From the NCBI RefSeq assembly GCF_002234675.1, contig NC_019879.2, positions 24,609,855 through 24,673,854 of the forward strand: 64,000 nt of DNA. The letters are read 5' to 3'. Each line of letters begins with the position of its first letter. The first letter of the stretch is position 1. The notes beneath the pieces were generated by a model, which was not told where the DNA came from, did not search any database, and was given only the letters and a program-made list of their open reading frames with translations. Below, piece by piece: positions 11,194-23,716 of the stretch. The DNA is from Oryzias latipes (taxonomy: Eukaryota; Chordata; Actinopteri; Beloniformes; Adrianichthyidae). Both the position numbers and the translations under genes were made by a program.

Positions 11194-12940
11194 CTGCAAA
11201 ACAGCAACAACAAAAACCTAATTAGTATCTTCAGATTATAAAACAAACTAAATAATAACCGTCAACCCAATGAAAATCTGTTTTTCTCAAAAACTGTGCA
11301 ACAAGTTGGGTGGTTTGTCCTAAATGTAGAATAAATAAGAACATTATGAGAGATAAAAATACAGAAAAGAAGCATTCAATGTGATCATTTCCTAATGTGT
11401 TTGCCAGTATTTTTCCAGTGCCTTACAGATTTAGCTTACCCACAACTATCCTCCTAATCTGTTTAAATACAAAAGCCCTCACGTTAAGTCTGTCTAAACT
11501 GACTGCGGAAAGAAACTTCTGCAAATAGTCGTTTTACTATCCAACAACATTATGCAAAGATTAGAAAAAAAAAAGATCCATAAAATGCCAACTTTATCTC
11601 TTATTTTTAAGATGAAACCATGTTAAAAAATGAACAAGAATGTAAAGGTGAATGTGTTTTTTGTTTCTCACAGGAAAATCAAACTTGGATGTTTAACCTC
11701 TCGAGAATAGCTCAAATAAAATAAATGAACAAAAAAACTCATGTCTTGTTTGCATTCAAACAGGTAAAACAAAGGAGTCTTTGTTTTCCTCTTGCCAACT
11801 CATCATTACAGCCATGTGTTTTTTATCAAGAGCTTCAAAGACCTGGTTCTGCAAGACTTTAGGAAATACGGTCCAAACAGAACCTTCTATTCCCCAAAGC
11901 TCACGCAGAAATACAACCATACCAATCAGTCTTCAAAAGCGCCTTCGTCTTATTTCAACGTTGCAGGGTGCTCTCAATTATCTGTGTCCTCTGAGGAACT
12001 GCTTTATATCTGAAAATCTTTACAATCAAACCAATGTCCTCCTTAGAGGCTATGAGATGGCTCCATGTCTGGGATTCGTTGACAGCCAGCAGCCAACCAA
12101 AGTGGAAGAAGATCAAGGAGCTGTCCCATTTAATAAAGAGTAAATGTTCCTTGTTTGAAATGCAGTTCAGGATTGAAACAAAATTAACCAGCATCCTCGT
12201 TTGCCAGGGAAGACTGGTATAGACTTTTGCAACAGATCAAAAGATGGTCAGAGTGGGACTTCAAGGTTTTCCATTGTTGATGACACTTCAGTAAAACAAG
12301 TTTAATTTTCTAAAAGTATCACTTTTATTGATTTAAAAATTAAGGCAATGGCTGTGGTCCAGCAATGTTAAGCTTTACAACAAAGACAGGGCTGCTAATA
12401 CAGAGATCGTGAATGTTTTACAACCCAACAGGTAGACAAGAGTTGATCCAAGCTCTGGAACCAATTAGAACCTGGCTTAGTGTTTAAGCCTTTAAATATT
12501 TAGATGTCTAGAAATTCACTTTTTCTAGAATCTCCTGCATGGAAACTAAGACATTGCATTCCTCTACAAGTAGACGGGAAATAACTGAAAGACTTTTTGA
12601 TGTTTTTCCTTATAATACTCAATTTCTATCAAACTGAAATGATTGACTGTTTTTTTTTACAATTCAATGTTGTTAAACTGAAAGGAATCGATGTGATATG
12701 GACACCAGGTTGACTCCTTTTTTCTATTTAAACACACAAAAAAGTTTGTTAATCCCATACTCCATCTCCGATTAAGAGTATCCAGGAAAAGCTAACAATT
12801 AACCTGCCGTTGCACGTCTGTATCAGGATTTCAAAGCCAAAAACAAAACATATCAAGAGCTAAAGCTGTGTGTTGACACTCTCAGAGAGATGAATGAAAA
12901 CAACAAAAGGAAAGGGGAGGGGGAGAGGGAAGAGGTGTGC
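11194..12940. other. Probable slc5a3 intron 1, left part
   Basis: No coding exon is visible. Two matches to the tonicity element TGGAAANNYNY lie on the minus strand at 11407-11417 and 12263-12273. Short open frames at 11781-12222 overlap on both strands and are treated as chance. Confidence 0.4.
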
Positions 12941-13028
12941 GCCTCCTGATGCACCTATCAGGAGGCGGGAAATTTCTAGAACGCTCAGTCATTCACCAAA
13001 GTACAAGAACTGCGCTTCTTAAAGAGGC
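12941..13028. repeat. HSE-bearing repeat, copy A
   Basis: About 88 bp matching the copy at 13206-13292 with few changes. It starts with an 8 bp inverted repeat, CTCCTGAT and ATCAGGAG, followed by a perfect three-unit heat-shock element, GAAATTTCTAGAA, at 12969-12981, and ends with a block containing CTGCGCTTCTTAAAG. Confidence 0.75.
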
Positions 13029-13205
13029 GAGCTGCTTTTTTTTCCCCTCCTCTAAGTGATGTGAATAATGTAAATGACAAAAAAAGAAACAGGTGAAGTC
13101 GGTTTACTGCACTGTGGGGCTTGGATGTGGCAAACAGAACAATGAGCTGTCAAACGTGACAGACAGCCTAAGACTGCTGTGATGAATACAAAGAGGAAGT
13201 GACAG

Positions 13206-13292
13206 CAGCCTGATGCACCAATCAGGAGGCGAGAAATTTCTAGAACCACTCAGTCATTCATCCAACTACAAGAGCTGCGCTTCTTAAAGGGG
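13206..13292. repeat. HSE-bearing repeat, copy B
   Basis: Second copy of the module at 12941-13028. The heat-shock element GAAATTTCTAGAA is unchanged (13233-13245), and so are the blocks around CTCAGTCATTCA and CTGCGCTTCTTAAAG. The pair sits inside the probable first intron of slc5a3, about 300 bp from the proposed first exon. Confidence 0.75.
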
Positions 13293-13553
13293 GCCTTAAA
13301 GTCTAACATGTTTTATTGTTTTAAACATTTAAGGATGTTGTAAAACCTGAAATGCAAAAAACAAACGCGTTTTCTTCCTAAATAAACAGTTTCTTTCAAG
13401 GCTGACGTCAGCAATGTGAGACGCTTAACTTGCCGGTTGAGACTTATGGCGGAAATACAAATAAGGTCCAGAGTCAATTCAAGCAAACAAAGCGAATTTA
13501 GGTTAATTGTGTTGATTTTTTGAAGTAAATAAATGCGCATGTAAACTACTCAC

Positions 13554-13760
13554 CGGCATCACGATCACGACGGGAAACTTAAAGTGCCATCTCACGCCGG
13601 CAGACGGGGAAAAATAAAAAGAGGAAGAAAAAAAAACACAGAAGATGTGTTTTCGTTTCCGGCAGTTTAGTGATGAGGTTGTAAAATAAACCTGCACAGC
13701 CGGATTGTCGGCTACGACTCCAATTTATGCTGTGATGCTCGTCCTCCGCCTCCTCCTACG
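13554..13760 (-). promoter_or_regulatory. Proposed slc5a3 (and possibly mrps6) first exon and promoter
   Basis: On the minus strand a strong donor GTGAGT starts at 13553, directly after GATGCCG. The sequence upstream, to about 13790, is richer in GC and CpG and contains GC-box-like sites (CCACGCCCC on the plus strand). In mammals slc5a3 and mrps6 share a first exon. An ATGCCG just before the donor could supply the first two mrps6 codons (Met-Pro). The transcription start cannot be placed from the sequence. Confidence 0.45.
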
Positions 13761-13989
13761 AGGCAGCAGTTTGGAGCCACGCCCCACACGTGTAAAACAC
13801 CCGTGACCAGTATGGATGCTCCAGTGACCTACTAGAACTATTGTGGCGTCTTACGTTAACGTGGAAAAAACCCGCAAAATCCATTAACGGGAAACTCGAA
13901 TCTTCTTCACCCAGTCTGACTATTATAGCGGTGATCAAGGACACGGTGTGTGGCCGCGCGCTCCTTTAAATGAAGGAGTGGCATTCAAG

Positions 13990-15400
13990 GACACTCGGAA
14001 AAGTCGCTGAATCGCTCTTTCTTTCTTTTTAATTAATCCTTTTACACATTTAACGTCTGTTTAAAGCGTTTTCAAGTAACAGGTTTTTTTTGCTATTGAG
14101 AAAAAGGTTTTTGTATTATTATTTAGTAATATCAAACTATGCAAATTAGTTAAATTATCGTAAAAGGTGTTTCAGGCAAAGTTGTTGAACTGTATTCGGG
14201 ATACTTTCAGGAAAATAAGAAGCTAGACCTAACTAAACTACGACGTCAACGGAGATTTAATCTAATCATGTTCCTTCGGATGCAATTTTTTTTCATATAA
14301 CTTTAATTTTTTATTTTTGGTTAAACTTAAAATTGATGCAACATTCATGACTAACCTTCCAGCGGGATGCTGAACCCATCTCCCCATCGGCTGGTTTAAA
14401 CACCGGAAGTGTTTTACTTTTCATTTAAAAATAAAGAAAAGATCAGAAAAACCATCATTCTCATTGAATGAAAATCATTTCCATGTAATATTTACATTTT
14501 TATGGAAAACAAACTGTTTTGGATGAAGTTTTTATTTACGTTTGTCTTAAGCTTTAATAAAATATAAATAAATAAAGAACAACAGCACGGTCTTGTCCTG
14601 GAATGACACAGTAATAATAGACCTTCCTCTGATGTCTTGCACCTGAGAAAAACTTCCAGAAACTCTGGCTTTGAGTGATTACAGGAGTCTAACACATAAC
14701 AAGATTATGATTGTTACTTGGAATAAACAGTATTTGCCACGAAATGCCAGCTTCAATTTGGATCTTTCCAACGCTTCTCATTCTGACTTTGACTTTATAA
14801 GTAATTGATTGTTTTGCTTGTTTGTTTTTTGTTTCCAGATGAGTTATTCCCCCTGCATGCCGGTAAGAAAACCCAGTTTAAGTTAAAACTTCACTCATTG
14901 CAGAAAAGGTTTATTTTTGTTTTCAAATGACCTATGCATATCAAATCATTCATCAATAATTTACTTACAATTTTTAGATAATGGTTAACATTTTTGTCAT
15001 AAACACATCCCTGAAAAGTTATGTTGTCATGAAAAACGTTTTTTGGAATGATCCAAGTAGGATTTGCATTGCCTAGATTTGAAATGGTAAATTTAGAAAT
15101 GACCGTAAAATGCCTCATTTGCCTCATTAGAACCATTTGTTGATCCCATTTTTTAATAATTGGTCAAATGAATCTGAGCCAAGTGGATGCGTTTATTAAA
15201 ATATACAAAATACATAATAAAATCCAAATAAATGTTTGTTATAATGTCTTAAATTGTATTATGCAATACAGATAAGGCCCAGAGGCCCCGCAGTTAGATG
15301 AGGTTAGATCAACTTCCGTACACTCTCCCCAAAAGGCAAAACACAGCAATGCTTTTTACAGGGGGAGGGATACTTGGTAAATTTCCACTCACTCCTCTAC
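13990..15400. other. AT-rich intergenic DNA
   Basis: No gene is recognised. A TonE-like match lies on the minus strand at 14760-14770. A 24 nt exon-like segment at 14839-14862 (AG before it, GTAAGA after it, ATG as its first codon) is noted but not supported as a gene. Confidence 0.45.
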
Positions 15401-15431
15401 GCCGTTATCTTGGGAAATTCCATTACACATA

Positions 15432-15452
15432 AACTACATTTCCCAGCATGCA
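15432..15452 (+). promoter_or_regulatory. ZNF143/STAF-like promoter motif
   Basis: The sequence ACTACATTTCCCAGCATGC matches the ZNF143 (STAF) promoter motif ACTACAATTCCCAGAATGC with two differences. It is followed by a CpG-bearing stretch to about 15540 and a 70-codon open frame at 15489-15701 that I do not recognise. It may be the promoter of an unassigned transcript or part of a repeat. Confidence 0.45.
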
Positions 15453-15704
15453 TGGCTGAGACGTTGCGTTGATGCTGAGCGACAGTTTATGAAAGAATGC
15501 CCGCTATGTGCGCTCGGCTGGGAGAACGAAGCCATCCGCAGTTGGTTTTATGTGATTGTCAGTTTAAGTGGAATCGAAACACTTTATATGTGTTTTATTA
15601 AAGTATTTGTAAGTTTATATAAAGACAATTTGCTTGTTTTGGTCACTGAACTTCCGCTGTGTGTGGTGGTTCTCAGTTGCGTTGCTTTCATTCAACAGTG
15701 AATT

Positions 15705-18700
15705 AAACGCAAGGTTAGAGCAATTTGTCAAGTTTTCATTTAATATGTAACTTTTAAATTGCTCTAAATAATATATATTTTTCACACTATTTGAGGAGAA
15801 TAATTAAACTTTTCTAAAACCGTTTGTTATGTCACATTTAAAGTTATATATTTTAATTAAATGTGGGACTTCATAAAAAGACAAAATATTAAATTAATTA
15901 AATTAAATTAATTATTTTAATGTATTTTACAAAAAAAAAGATGTATTTAAACATTTCAGTTCATTCAATATGTGATTTTTTTTGGGCAATAATAGACTTT
16001 TCTGAGTTTAGTAGTTTAGTCTACTGGTTGTACGGGACATAAATAGAGTGATTAAGGTTCTCAGTCATCTAGGTGACATCTTGGATAAAGAACATTTTCC
16101 TTCCGTACGTCACTGGTGTCTTAAAAATTTAAGAGGATCCTTGCAAAGCACCAAATTCCAGCCCATTTCAAACAACATTCTGCTGTATAGAAGCCCCTCT
16201 CAAATACCCCACACTTGAAGAAGAAGGAAGCAATGTAGTTTATGAAGTCCAATGCAGTTAAGGAATATTCAGAAATGTGCCTTAGAGAAGCAAAAATGCC
16301 ATTTCACATGTCAACACATGACGAGCAATGTGTCAGGACCAGTTTTGGTGGTTTATTCACATTTAAAAGACAAAGGATACTCACTTAAAGGCCAACATCT
16401 GCAGATTATGGACAGAGAAGAAAGACAGAGGTCAGAGAAGGAATACATGCATGCCCAAAAAATGAAACTCTGGTGCAACCACCTCCAAGAATCCTGTAAT
16501 GGAGCCAGGAAGGATTTCAAGAGGAGACGCTTTACACATTGACCCCTTCCTGGTTTTTCTATTTTGTATAAAACCATCCAAATGCAATAATTTAGGTCAC
16601 TCACCTGGAGGGTAAATTTGGGCCTTAATCAATGCACCACATGGACTTTAAATCCAGAGACCATGACTGAACTTCAAGACAAAACATAAAGAACATTGTT
16701 GTCTTTCATGATTACCTGTTTTATGAACTTGACTGAATTCCTTAAGCTTTCCAGCAAATGTTAAAATCTTTTGTTTTCTGTTCCATCCCAGGTTAATATC
16801 AAATTTTAAAAGAATTTTGGATTAAAGAGCCTCGATGAAACCTCAGACATCAGGATTAGGAATAAATCCACTCCAATACACTGCTCTGTGTCAGCTCAGA
16901 CCAAAAGGAACTCATGTAGCCATGATGATTTTTGCAAGTATAGCACAGATAAATAGAATGCATGCATTTTCCAATTAATGATTGCCATCAAGGCAGCAAT
17001 GTCACCATCAGAGATAATTTTGTGACAATGCAGGATAACATCACATGCAGTTTAGTTTCTAGCACGAAACAAATTGAATTTCTTTTTAGAACTTTAGACA
17101 AAATTGGTTTCTCAGTTTGACATTTGAAATCCCCTTACAGCTATTATTTAAAATATAGATACATAATTTTGGCTTAATGTAGACAGATGGCAAAATTTCA
17201 TGTAATTTGATCTTGTTGCATGTTTTCTGGTGTTTGCATTTCATCATTTGCTTTTCCAGACAGTCAAAGATGATTCTAATTGAACAAAACCAGACAATTT
17301 CAACAATTTTTCTTAAATATTTAATGAATTTAAAAATGTTGTCTTTTGTCAGCTTATTTACAGTTACAACCACAGGGCCTCATAAAGGTCATGATCCATG
17401 CAAACTAAATACTTTCTGCTTTATTTAAAATATTACTTTATTTTGGACATATTTGACAAGAAATAAGGGATGCATCAGTGAGGAGATCTTACTCACTTTG
17501 AGAAAACAGGTTAGTTTGGGTAAAATGTAATAAGTTTTTATCATAAGGGCTTTAGGCTGTTTTTTTCAGTTGAAATACAATTTAGGTTAATTGCACTTTG
17601 CTTTATATCACTGCATACAAATAAATGGAAGAAATAGAGTCACTGTAGCTGAGAGGTCCAAGTTTACTCCTGACTTTCAGCCACAAAGACCCTCAACATT
17701 ACATGCCTTTGAGTAAAGGTTCTATTTCACTGGCATAGACACTTACTTACACTGGAGTATTCATGATTTTGTCTATGTGAAAAATATGTAGGACACCAGC
17801 AGCATTGCACCATTACCTCTGTTTGCCCTCAGCCTGATTGCAGAGAAGCTACATTGATTTTAAGTCGGTGCCCAGAGGGGAGTTGAAGGAAAATGGATGA
17901 TGTTGACAGTAAACATGTGAAATGCTGGTTACTCATGTTTTTCCAGTGATCTGTAAACCTGCTTTTTTTTTTGTTTAAATCAAGCACCAACCTCCACATC
18001 CCATAGTCACAATAAATACAGATATTTTTAAATTTTGTCAGAGGAAAATGAAATTACCTACCAGAGGAGTTGAAAGACAGGCATCTTGTTTACAACTGTA
18101 TCCTGAACTGGATCAGTGAAAAACTCTGTTTTTTGTCAGAGCTGATGCCAGAACATGTGTTGGAAAGTTATATCTTCTCCTTAGACATATTTCTTGACAA
18201 TAGTGGCAATAAGGGCTGCATCCACTGTGATAGGTCTATGACAAATATTATTATCAGTACCAACACCAAAACAATGCAGTTATTTAGTGAAAAGTGGGGC
18301 TTAAAAGAGTCATTTAGAAAACACAAAAAAATGGATAAATGCAATTATATATATTTTTTCTTTTGGTTCTTCTTGGCTGATTATTGAACGCTGTTGTGGA
18401 GTTTTTTCTAACATTCCTACACCTTTTATGAAATTTTACTATGTTGTGGGTTATGGAGAACCCAAATTCAGGAGGACGGCGTACGTGAAGATCAAAACTT
18501 AAATTATACCAAACGTGACATAACTTAATGGAGAAAAACATGAACCACAACTGGAGAACTCTAAAAAGGGACCTGACAATGTGAAGCTAAAATCATGAAC
18601 AAAGCTGAAACAAAGTCAGCTGTGATAATAATAAATTATGGTGGGTTCAGGGAACTCAAAAACAACCGAAATACATATTTAAAGTTCCTTGAAAACATTA

Positions 18701-20395
18701 AGGTGACTGAACATGCTATAAAAAAAAAAACAAGAAAAAAGAACTAAAGGTACATGGGCCATGTCTTTTTGAGGCAAAAGAAAGTCTTCACAATGCATCG
18801 TATAGAACTTAGGTGGCACAGCTCAGTCCATGAAAGAATTACATTTTAAAATTATGCAACCAACCAGACAGATGGGTCAACAGATTTTCGGACTATGAAA
18901 CAGAAGGAGATTAGCTTTTTAAAGTTTGCATAGATGCTTTAATTTTAATCTATGACATCAGTTGTTTCCTTCACTCTTTTTATTCTCAGTGGGTCATTCA
19001 AAACACTGGAGTACACTTTCACTGTGAACAGGGCACACACAAAAGCATGGCTCCTCCATTGTGTCAGAATGCAAGTGCGCATGGAGGCATAGTTACACTA
19101 GAAGTCACTTTACAGATTTCATAGCAAGACATCATGTCAAGGATAATTTGACCTGTGAATTATGTGTAGAGCTGTCAACTAGAAATCTGACCTTGTATGT
19201 CCTTTTAGGTGTCATCCACTGTAATTTCTTTTTCAAATACTAAATTGAAAATATTTTTAAGTTTCTTGAAGACCTTTCCTATTAATTTATATAAATGTGA
19301 AAAAAAGTATTTTTATACTGTATATATCTTCAAAACTCAACTTTAAGTTGAGTTTGTTCCAAAAAATGGACATAAATTAAACAGCAGAGGTGACATTTTT
19401 CACAGGGGTTTATAGCATAAATTCATCAACACACCCAAAGACCCAAATTTGTCTCCACATAAAACTCCAAAATGCATGAATATAATGCCAGATATAGATA
19501 GGTAGTTGGACCTTTTCACATCTAATCAGACAGAAATATAATATTTCTTTGTCTGGAGGTGGCTACCATCTTTGTCAAACATCACTTACCTTTAATCAGG
19601 GTGTTAATTTAGATGTAGCAGGCTTAACCCTGCTCCACTTTTGGAGCATAGTGAGAACCCATTAAGCTTTTCTTTGTCCACATCAAGCTTTTCTGTGTCA
19701 TTTTTTTGGAACATTCAAAAGTTAAATTCTGCATTTGTGTACCTGGATGAGGGCTAAAGCTCACATTTAGTTGATGATGATATCACTTAAGTGCTTAATA
19801 TTATCCACAAAAAAACCTCTGTTGAAGCACCCTCTGCATTTTTTACGAAAGATAATTTCACAGACTATGTTTTTATTGGTTTATATGCAAAGATGTTTTG
19901 TTTTTGTTTAGGGTTTGATGACGGAGTTTAAAAATCTTGGTTAACTCTTCATGAAAGGAACTGGGTCCTTTTAGAATACTCTTTGGGCATGAAGAGATGT
20001 AATTTCTATTATTTCTGTTGTTTTTCAAAAAAAAATGTGTAAAATACCAATCACTCTTTATGTTGTTTCTATGATTTCTGTAAAACAATTTTATCTTCAA
20101 GGAGAAAACTTGCTGTAGAGGTTTTGTTTAGAATATATTAGACAAATTATGTGTCATTCCTGCTTATTCTGTATGCATCCTACCATAATTCTGGATGTGG
20201 AATTATGTAAACTAGGATTATACAAATACATTTCTCGAACTTCTTATCTAACTAACTGCCAAGTTTCTGATCCATTCGGTGCATACATTTTGAGGACACA
20301 ATGTTTGTAACTGCTCAGCGCCACCTACAGACAGAAGCTTACAACTCCATCATTTTAATGTGTAAATTAAGTTTGACTACCGTATATACTATTAT
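15705..20395. other. AT-rich intergenic DNA, no gene recognised
   Basis: About 4.7 kb with low GC content and many short frames on both strands. None has family similarity or convincing splice sites. A fragment near 16050-16220 (GGTTCTCAGTCATCTAGGTG) may be a decayed transposon edge. Confidence 0.45.
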
Positions 20396-20600
20396 CCCTT
20401 GTGCTATCTTAGATGACCCCACCCTTAAATTGACGTATTCTCCCTACCATGACAAAGGTGGATAAAGGTGGAAAGATTTCATGTAATCCATGGACACCCT
20501 TGAAGATCACAAATCATTGAAGAAAAAAGGTTCAGCGCACTGTCTAGTGGGTCAAGATGACCCAACTCCCAATGTTAAAGTGCCTAGGATAGCACAAGGG
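20396..20600. mobile_element. piggyBac-type MITE, copy B
   Basis: A 205 bp element with inverted ends CCCTTGTGCTATCTTAG and CTAGGATAGCACAAGGG. It is flanked by TTAT on the left and TTAA on the right. It is nearly identical in layout to the copy at 50945-51149. It carries no open frame and would have been moved in trans. Confidence 0.85.
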
Positions 20601-20970
20601 TTAAATAACAAAACAAGTTACAACCAAGAATGGGTATATAACATGTAAAGCAGTGTGATTAAGAATAACTGGAATTATCTAATACAGTTGAGTATCACAC
20701 ACATGACACGTAAAAAGAAAGATTTAGTCAATTATTTAATTTATCATTTTTTTAAGAAATATTTTGATACAGAGGACATTTTTTGTGGTCAACTGGCGGT
20801 GTTACAGGGATGACAATTTGCAGTTGTTGCAAAGATGACATTGTAGAATGTAAAGCTTCAGTGCAAATAAATGTATACAATATAAGTCTTTTTGGGTTGC
20901 TTGTCTGTTCTGGGTTGTACTGAAACTGATTTTGATATTGGTGAATTTCTTCATGTAGGAATTAATAAGG

Positions 20971-21003
20971 TTTATTTTATTCTATTCTATTCTATTCTAT
21001 TCT
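20971..21003. repeat. Microsatellite (TATTC)n
   Basis: Five or more near-perfect TTCTA/TATTC units in a row. Confidence 0.85.
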
Positions 21004-21840
21004 GAATCCTAGTTCTAAAGCATCTTAATTCAATGTGTTTAAAAGATTTGGTTAATTTACAGTTTGGTATTATAGACACTTTAGATGGAACAGAAATAGC
21101 ATTCCAATAAGTTTTCTACAAAATGAGCAAGGATCAACTTTTTTATCTTTAAGAAAGTAGACAGCAAAAAATAAACGTCTGTATCAATATTTTTTTTAAA
21201 TGATTAATCTCCAAAATGTGGCATTAAGTGTGTACAACTGTTAATATCCGCAACTGAGGATACTCAAATGTGTCACAAATTCAATTCTACTGATAAGGAA
21301 AGTTGCAACACTTGATAAATTGGTTAAATTTCCACGTCTATAGTGATACAATAATTAAAATATGTTTACATTAGAAATACATTTTAGGCAAAAAAAGAAT
21401 GTCTAATCTCTGAAAAGCAGCAGAATATTTTCAGAACAATTAAATACTTTTAAATGTTAAGTAAACAAAGTTAGAGACTACATAATTTTCTGCACCTGTG
21501 GGCTGAAAAGGTGCACTAAAACCTTTTTTTCTTTATATATGAGTGCATTGTTCTAAAGGTTACATGTCTTTTTGGTTAATATCTGCTTTAAAATCTAACA
21601 ATCAAGTGAGAGGTATGTAAACACAACACATCCTGGAATATACCAACCTCAGAAACACTGTAGGGGTAAACGACTTTGTGATATTTTCATATGTCCATTT
21701 TTGTTTGGATATTCACAAGCAATTCCTTTTAGTGCTTTTAGAATACTATCTTTTAAATCGTGTATTGAACTATTCTTTTCCTTTTTCTGGTGAATAAGTG
21801 TTTATTCAGACGTTTATAAATCACACACTCACCCCTTTCA
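21004..21840. other. AT-rich DNA upstream of dop1b
   Basis: No exon, repeat family or strong motif recognised. Composition shifts to GC- and CpG-richer DNA at about 21845. Confidence 0.4.
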
Positions 21841-21844
21841 TCGT

Positions 21845-22078
21845 CATGTAATGGACCGTGCGGCAGCGCTAAGTTGTGGATCAGCTGAGTTTGAGGGTTC
21901 CCGCCCCATGGTAACTATCGTCTCAAGCCCCTGGTTCTTCCGAGATGATTTACTTCTCACGGTTTTGGATCGAGTCAAACGAGAGCGAAAGATGTTTTGT
22001 CGGGACGAGGCCGAATCGTCGTGTCTGATCCGTTGGAGGGAAGTTTGCTTTGCTTCAGCCTGTGCTTTTTTTCAGTTG
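21845..22078 (+). promoter_or_regulatory. dop1b: Probable dop1b promoter and 5' noncoding exon
   Basis: A CpG-bearing, GC-richer island starts abruptly here and continues in patches to about 22650. A strong donor GTGAGT lies at 22079, and the first dop1b coding exon has a strong acceptor at 26880-26881, so a spliced noncoding first exon is likely. Upstream ATGs occur (for example at 21851). The frame from 21851 runs to 22207, across the donor, so it could act as an upstream ORF in unspliced form only. The transcription start is not determined. Confidence 0.55.
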
Positions 22079-23055
22079 GTGAGTCACGTTTGCATCTTAG
22101 CTAGCGGATTGTCTTTTTATGACGCTGCTATCGAACAGCAATGCTCGCTTGTTGTTTTTGGGCAGCAACACAATTCTACCGACATCTTAGTTAGAGCAAA
22201 ACTTTAAAAAAAAAAATTCAACTGCTTTTTGACCAAACTAGAGTCCCAACTATTCGTATTTAAATGTTCAACTGCATTCGTAGCAAAAACAAGCTAGCTA
22301 CGCGTATTTATAATTACATAGATGCCGTAAAAATAGTCTGTCAGCCTTTCTGCTGCATGATTTGGCGTAGCATAGGTATTATCATCCAGTCTGGGCTGTG
22401 ATGTAGAAGAGTTACGTAATTGAATTCATGGCCGATGCTGCTGCGGACAACCGTCAGTTAGCCCCCCCTCACGTGTCAACACCCTGGAGCCCGTCGCAGT
22501 GCTGGTGTCAGTCAGGTGACCCGGTCCACCCTGAAAGCACACACACCTCCGAGTCCAACAGCTGCATGTATGCTGCAAGAGAAGAGGATGAGTTCCCTGC
22601 ACTTGCTGTTTCAGCTGATGAGGAAGTGAGAGCTTGTTCCTCTTGACTCACACCGTTTGGTTATCAAGCTGTCACCTATAGATGAGCAAGACTTTCGTTA
22701 TCCTCCATTTCATGCTGTTCTTAAAGACATCCTGGCAGAGCTTTCTGCAGTTTGGCAAGTTAATTATTCCCCTAAAAAAACATCAGAGTATTGATTTAAA
22801 TGATTACAGCAGTTGTGAAAGCCCACAGCCTCATAAAGAGAGTGCTGTTAGACTGACTATGAGGAAGTTCAGTTCAAATTATCTGTCATCTTTAAAGTGA
22901 TGAGTAAAAAAGCATACTTTAAATGAGCTATACATGTCTCTAGACATTAAACATGGAAGCAGAAACTCCAATATCAAGTAGAATTTGGGCTTTGGTATCT
23001 CCCAAGGCCTCGGCCTTCAGGCCAGTATTATTGTTCTAGAAGACTTCATATCATG
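22079..23055. other. Probable dop1b 5' UTR intron, left part
   Basis: CpG-bearing DNA continues to about 22650 and includes a 72-codon frame at 22428-22646, which could belong to an alternative first exon. After that the sequence is AT-rich with nothing recognised. Confidence 0.35.
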
Positions 23056-23685
23056 GATGTTATTTTAAAAGAGACCCACACATGTAACCAAAATTATGTT
23101 TCCGGTGTTTTTAACATGTTCTTGTGGCTTTTCTCTGATGATGGAGAACACATATTATAACAATTCAGCTTAAAATTGCGTTTCTTAGTATTTCATTATT
23201 TAAGTCGATAAATAATAGATAAAAAATGCAGTCTGAAAAAAGAACCTATTTGTGATGTAGAAAATACGCTGGGTGGGCCACAAGCTTCCTGCTCCGCTCC
23301 ATTCGGATGCATCCACTTGTAGACGACTAGATCCACGTTGGTCTTTGTTTTCCTCGTCTGAGCTGCCCTCTGGCTCAATACTGTACGGCTGGATAGCTCC
23401 AATATTGCTCGCCGTTTATGCTAGACCGGTAATGTTAGTTTGGGGTGTGAGGGGCTGTAAGCTAGTGCAAACGGGGAGCTCTCGGCAATAGGGAGGGGTT
23501 TCTCTGTGCCAACAGTCCCGCCCACAACTCGGAGGCAAATTTCTAATGAGCTACTGATGCTCTGCAGAAGCTATGTCATAGAAAATAACATAGATCTTTT
23601 GGTATTAGCTAAAAAATGGGACAGTCGTAATTAAAAGACCACTGGGAACACTTTGAAAATGGATCCAAAGATGATCAGAGTGATG
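23056..23685 (-). repeat. Repeat family X, copy 3 (near full length)
   Basis: This copy spans from GAGACCCACACATG on the left to GATGATCAGAGTGATGA on the right, about 630 bp. The coding-like segment is on the minus strand at about 23270-23410 and is broken by stops and frameshifts. Confidence 0.75.
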
Positions 23686-23716
23686 AGTGAACAAAACTGG
23701 ACACTAAGTATAAAGA

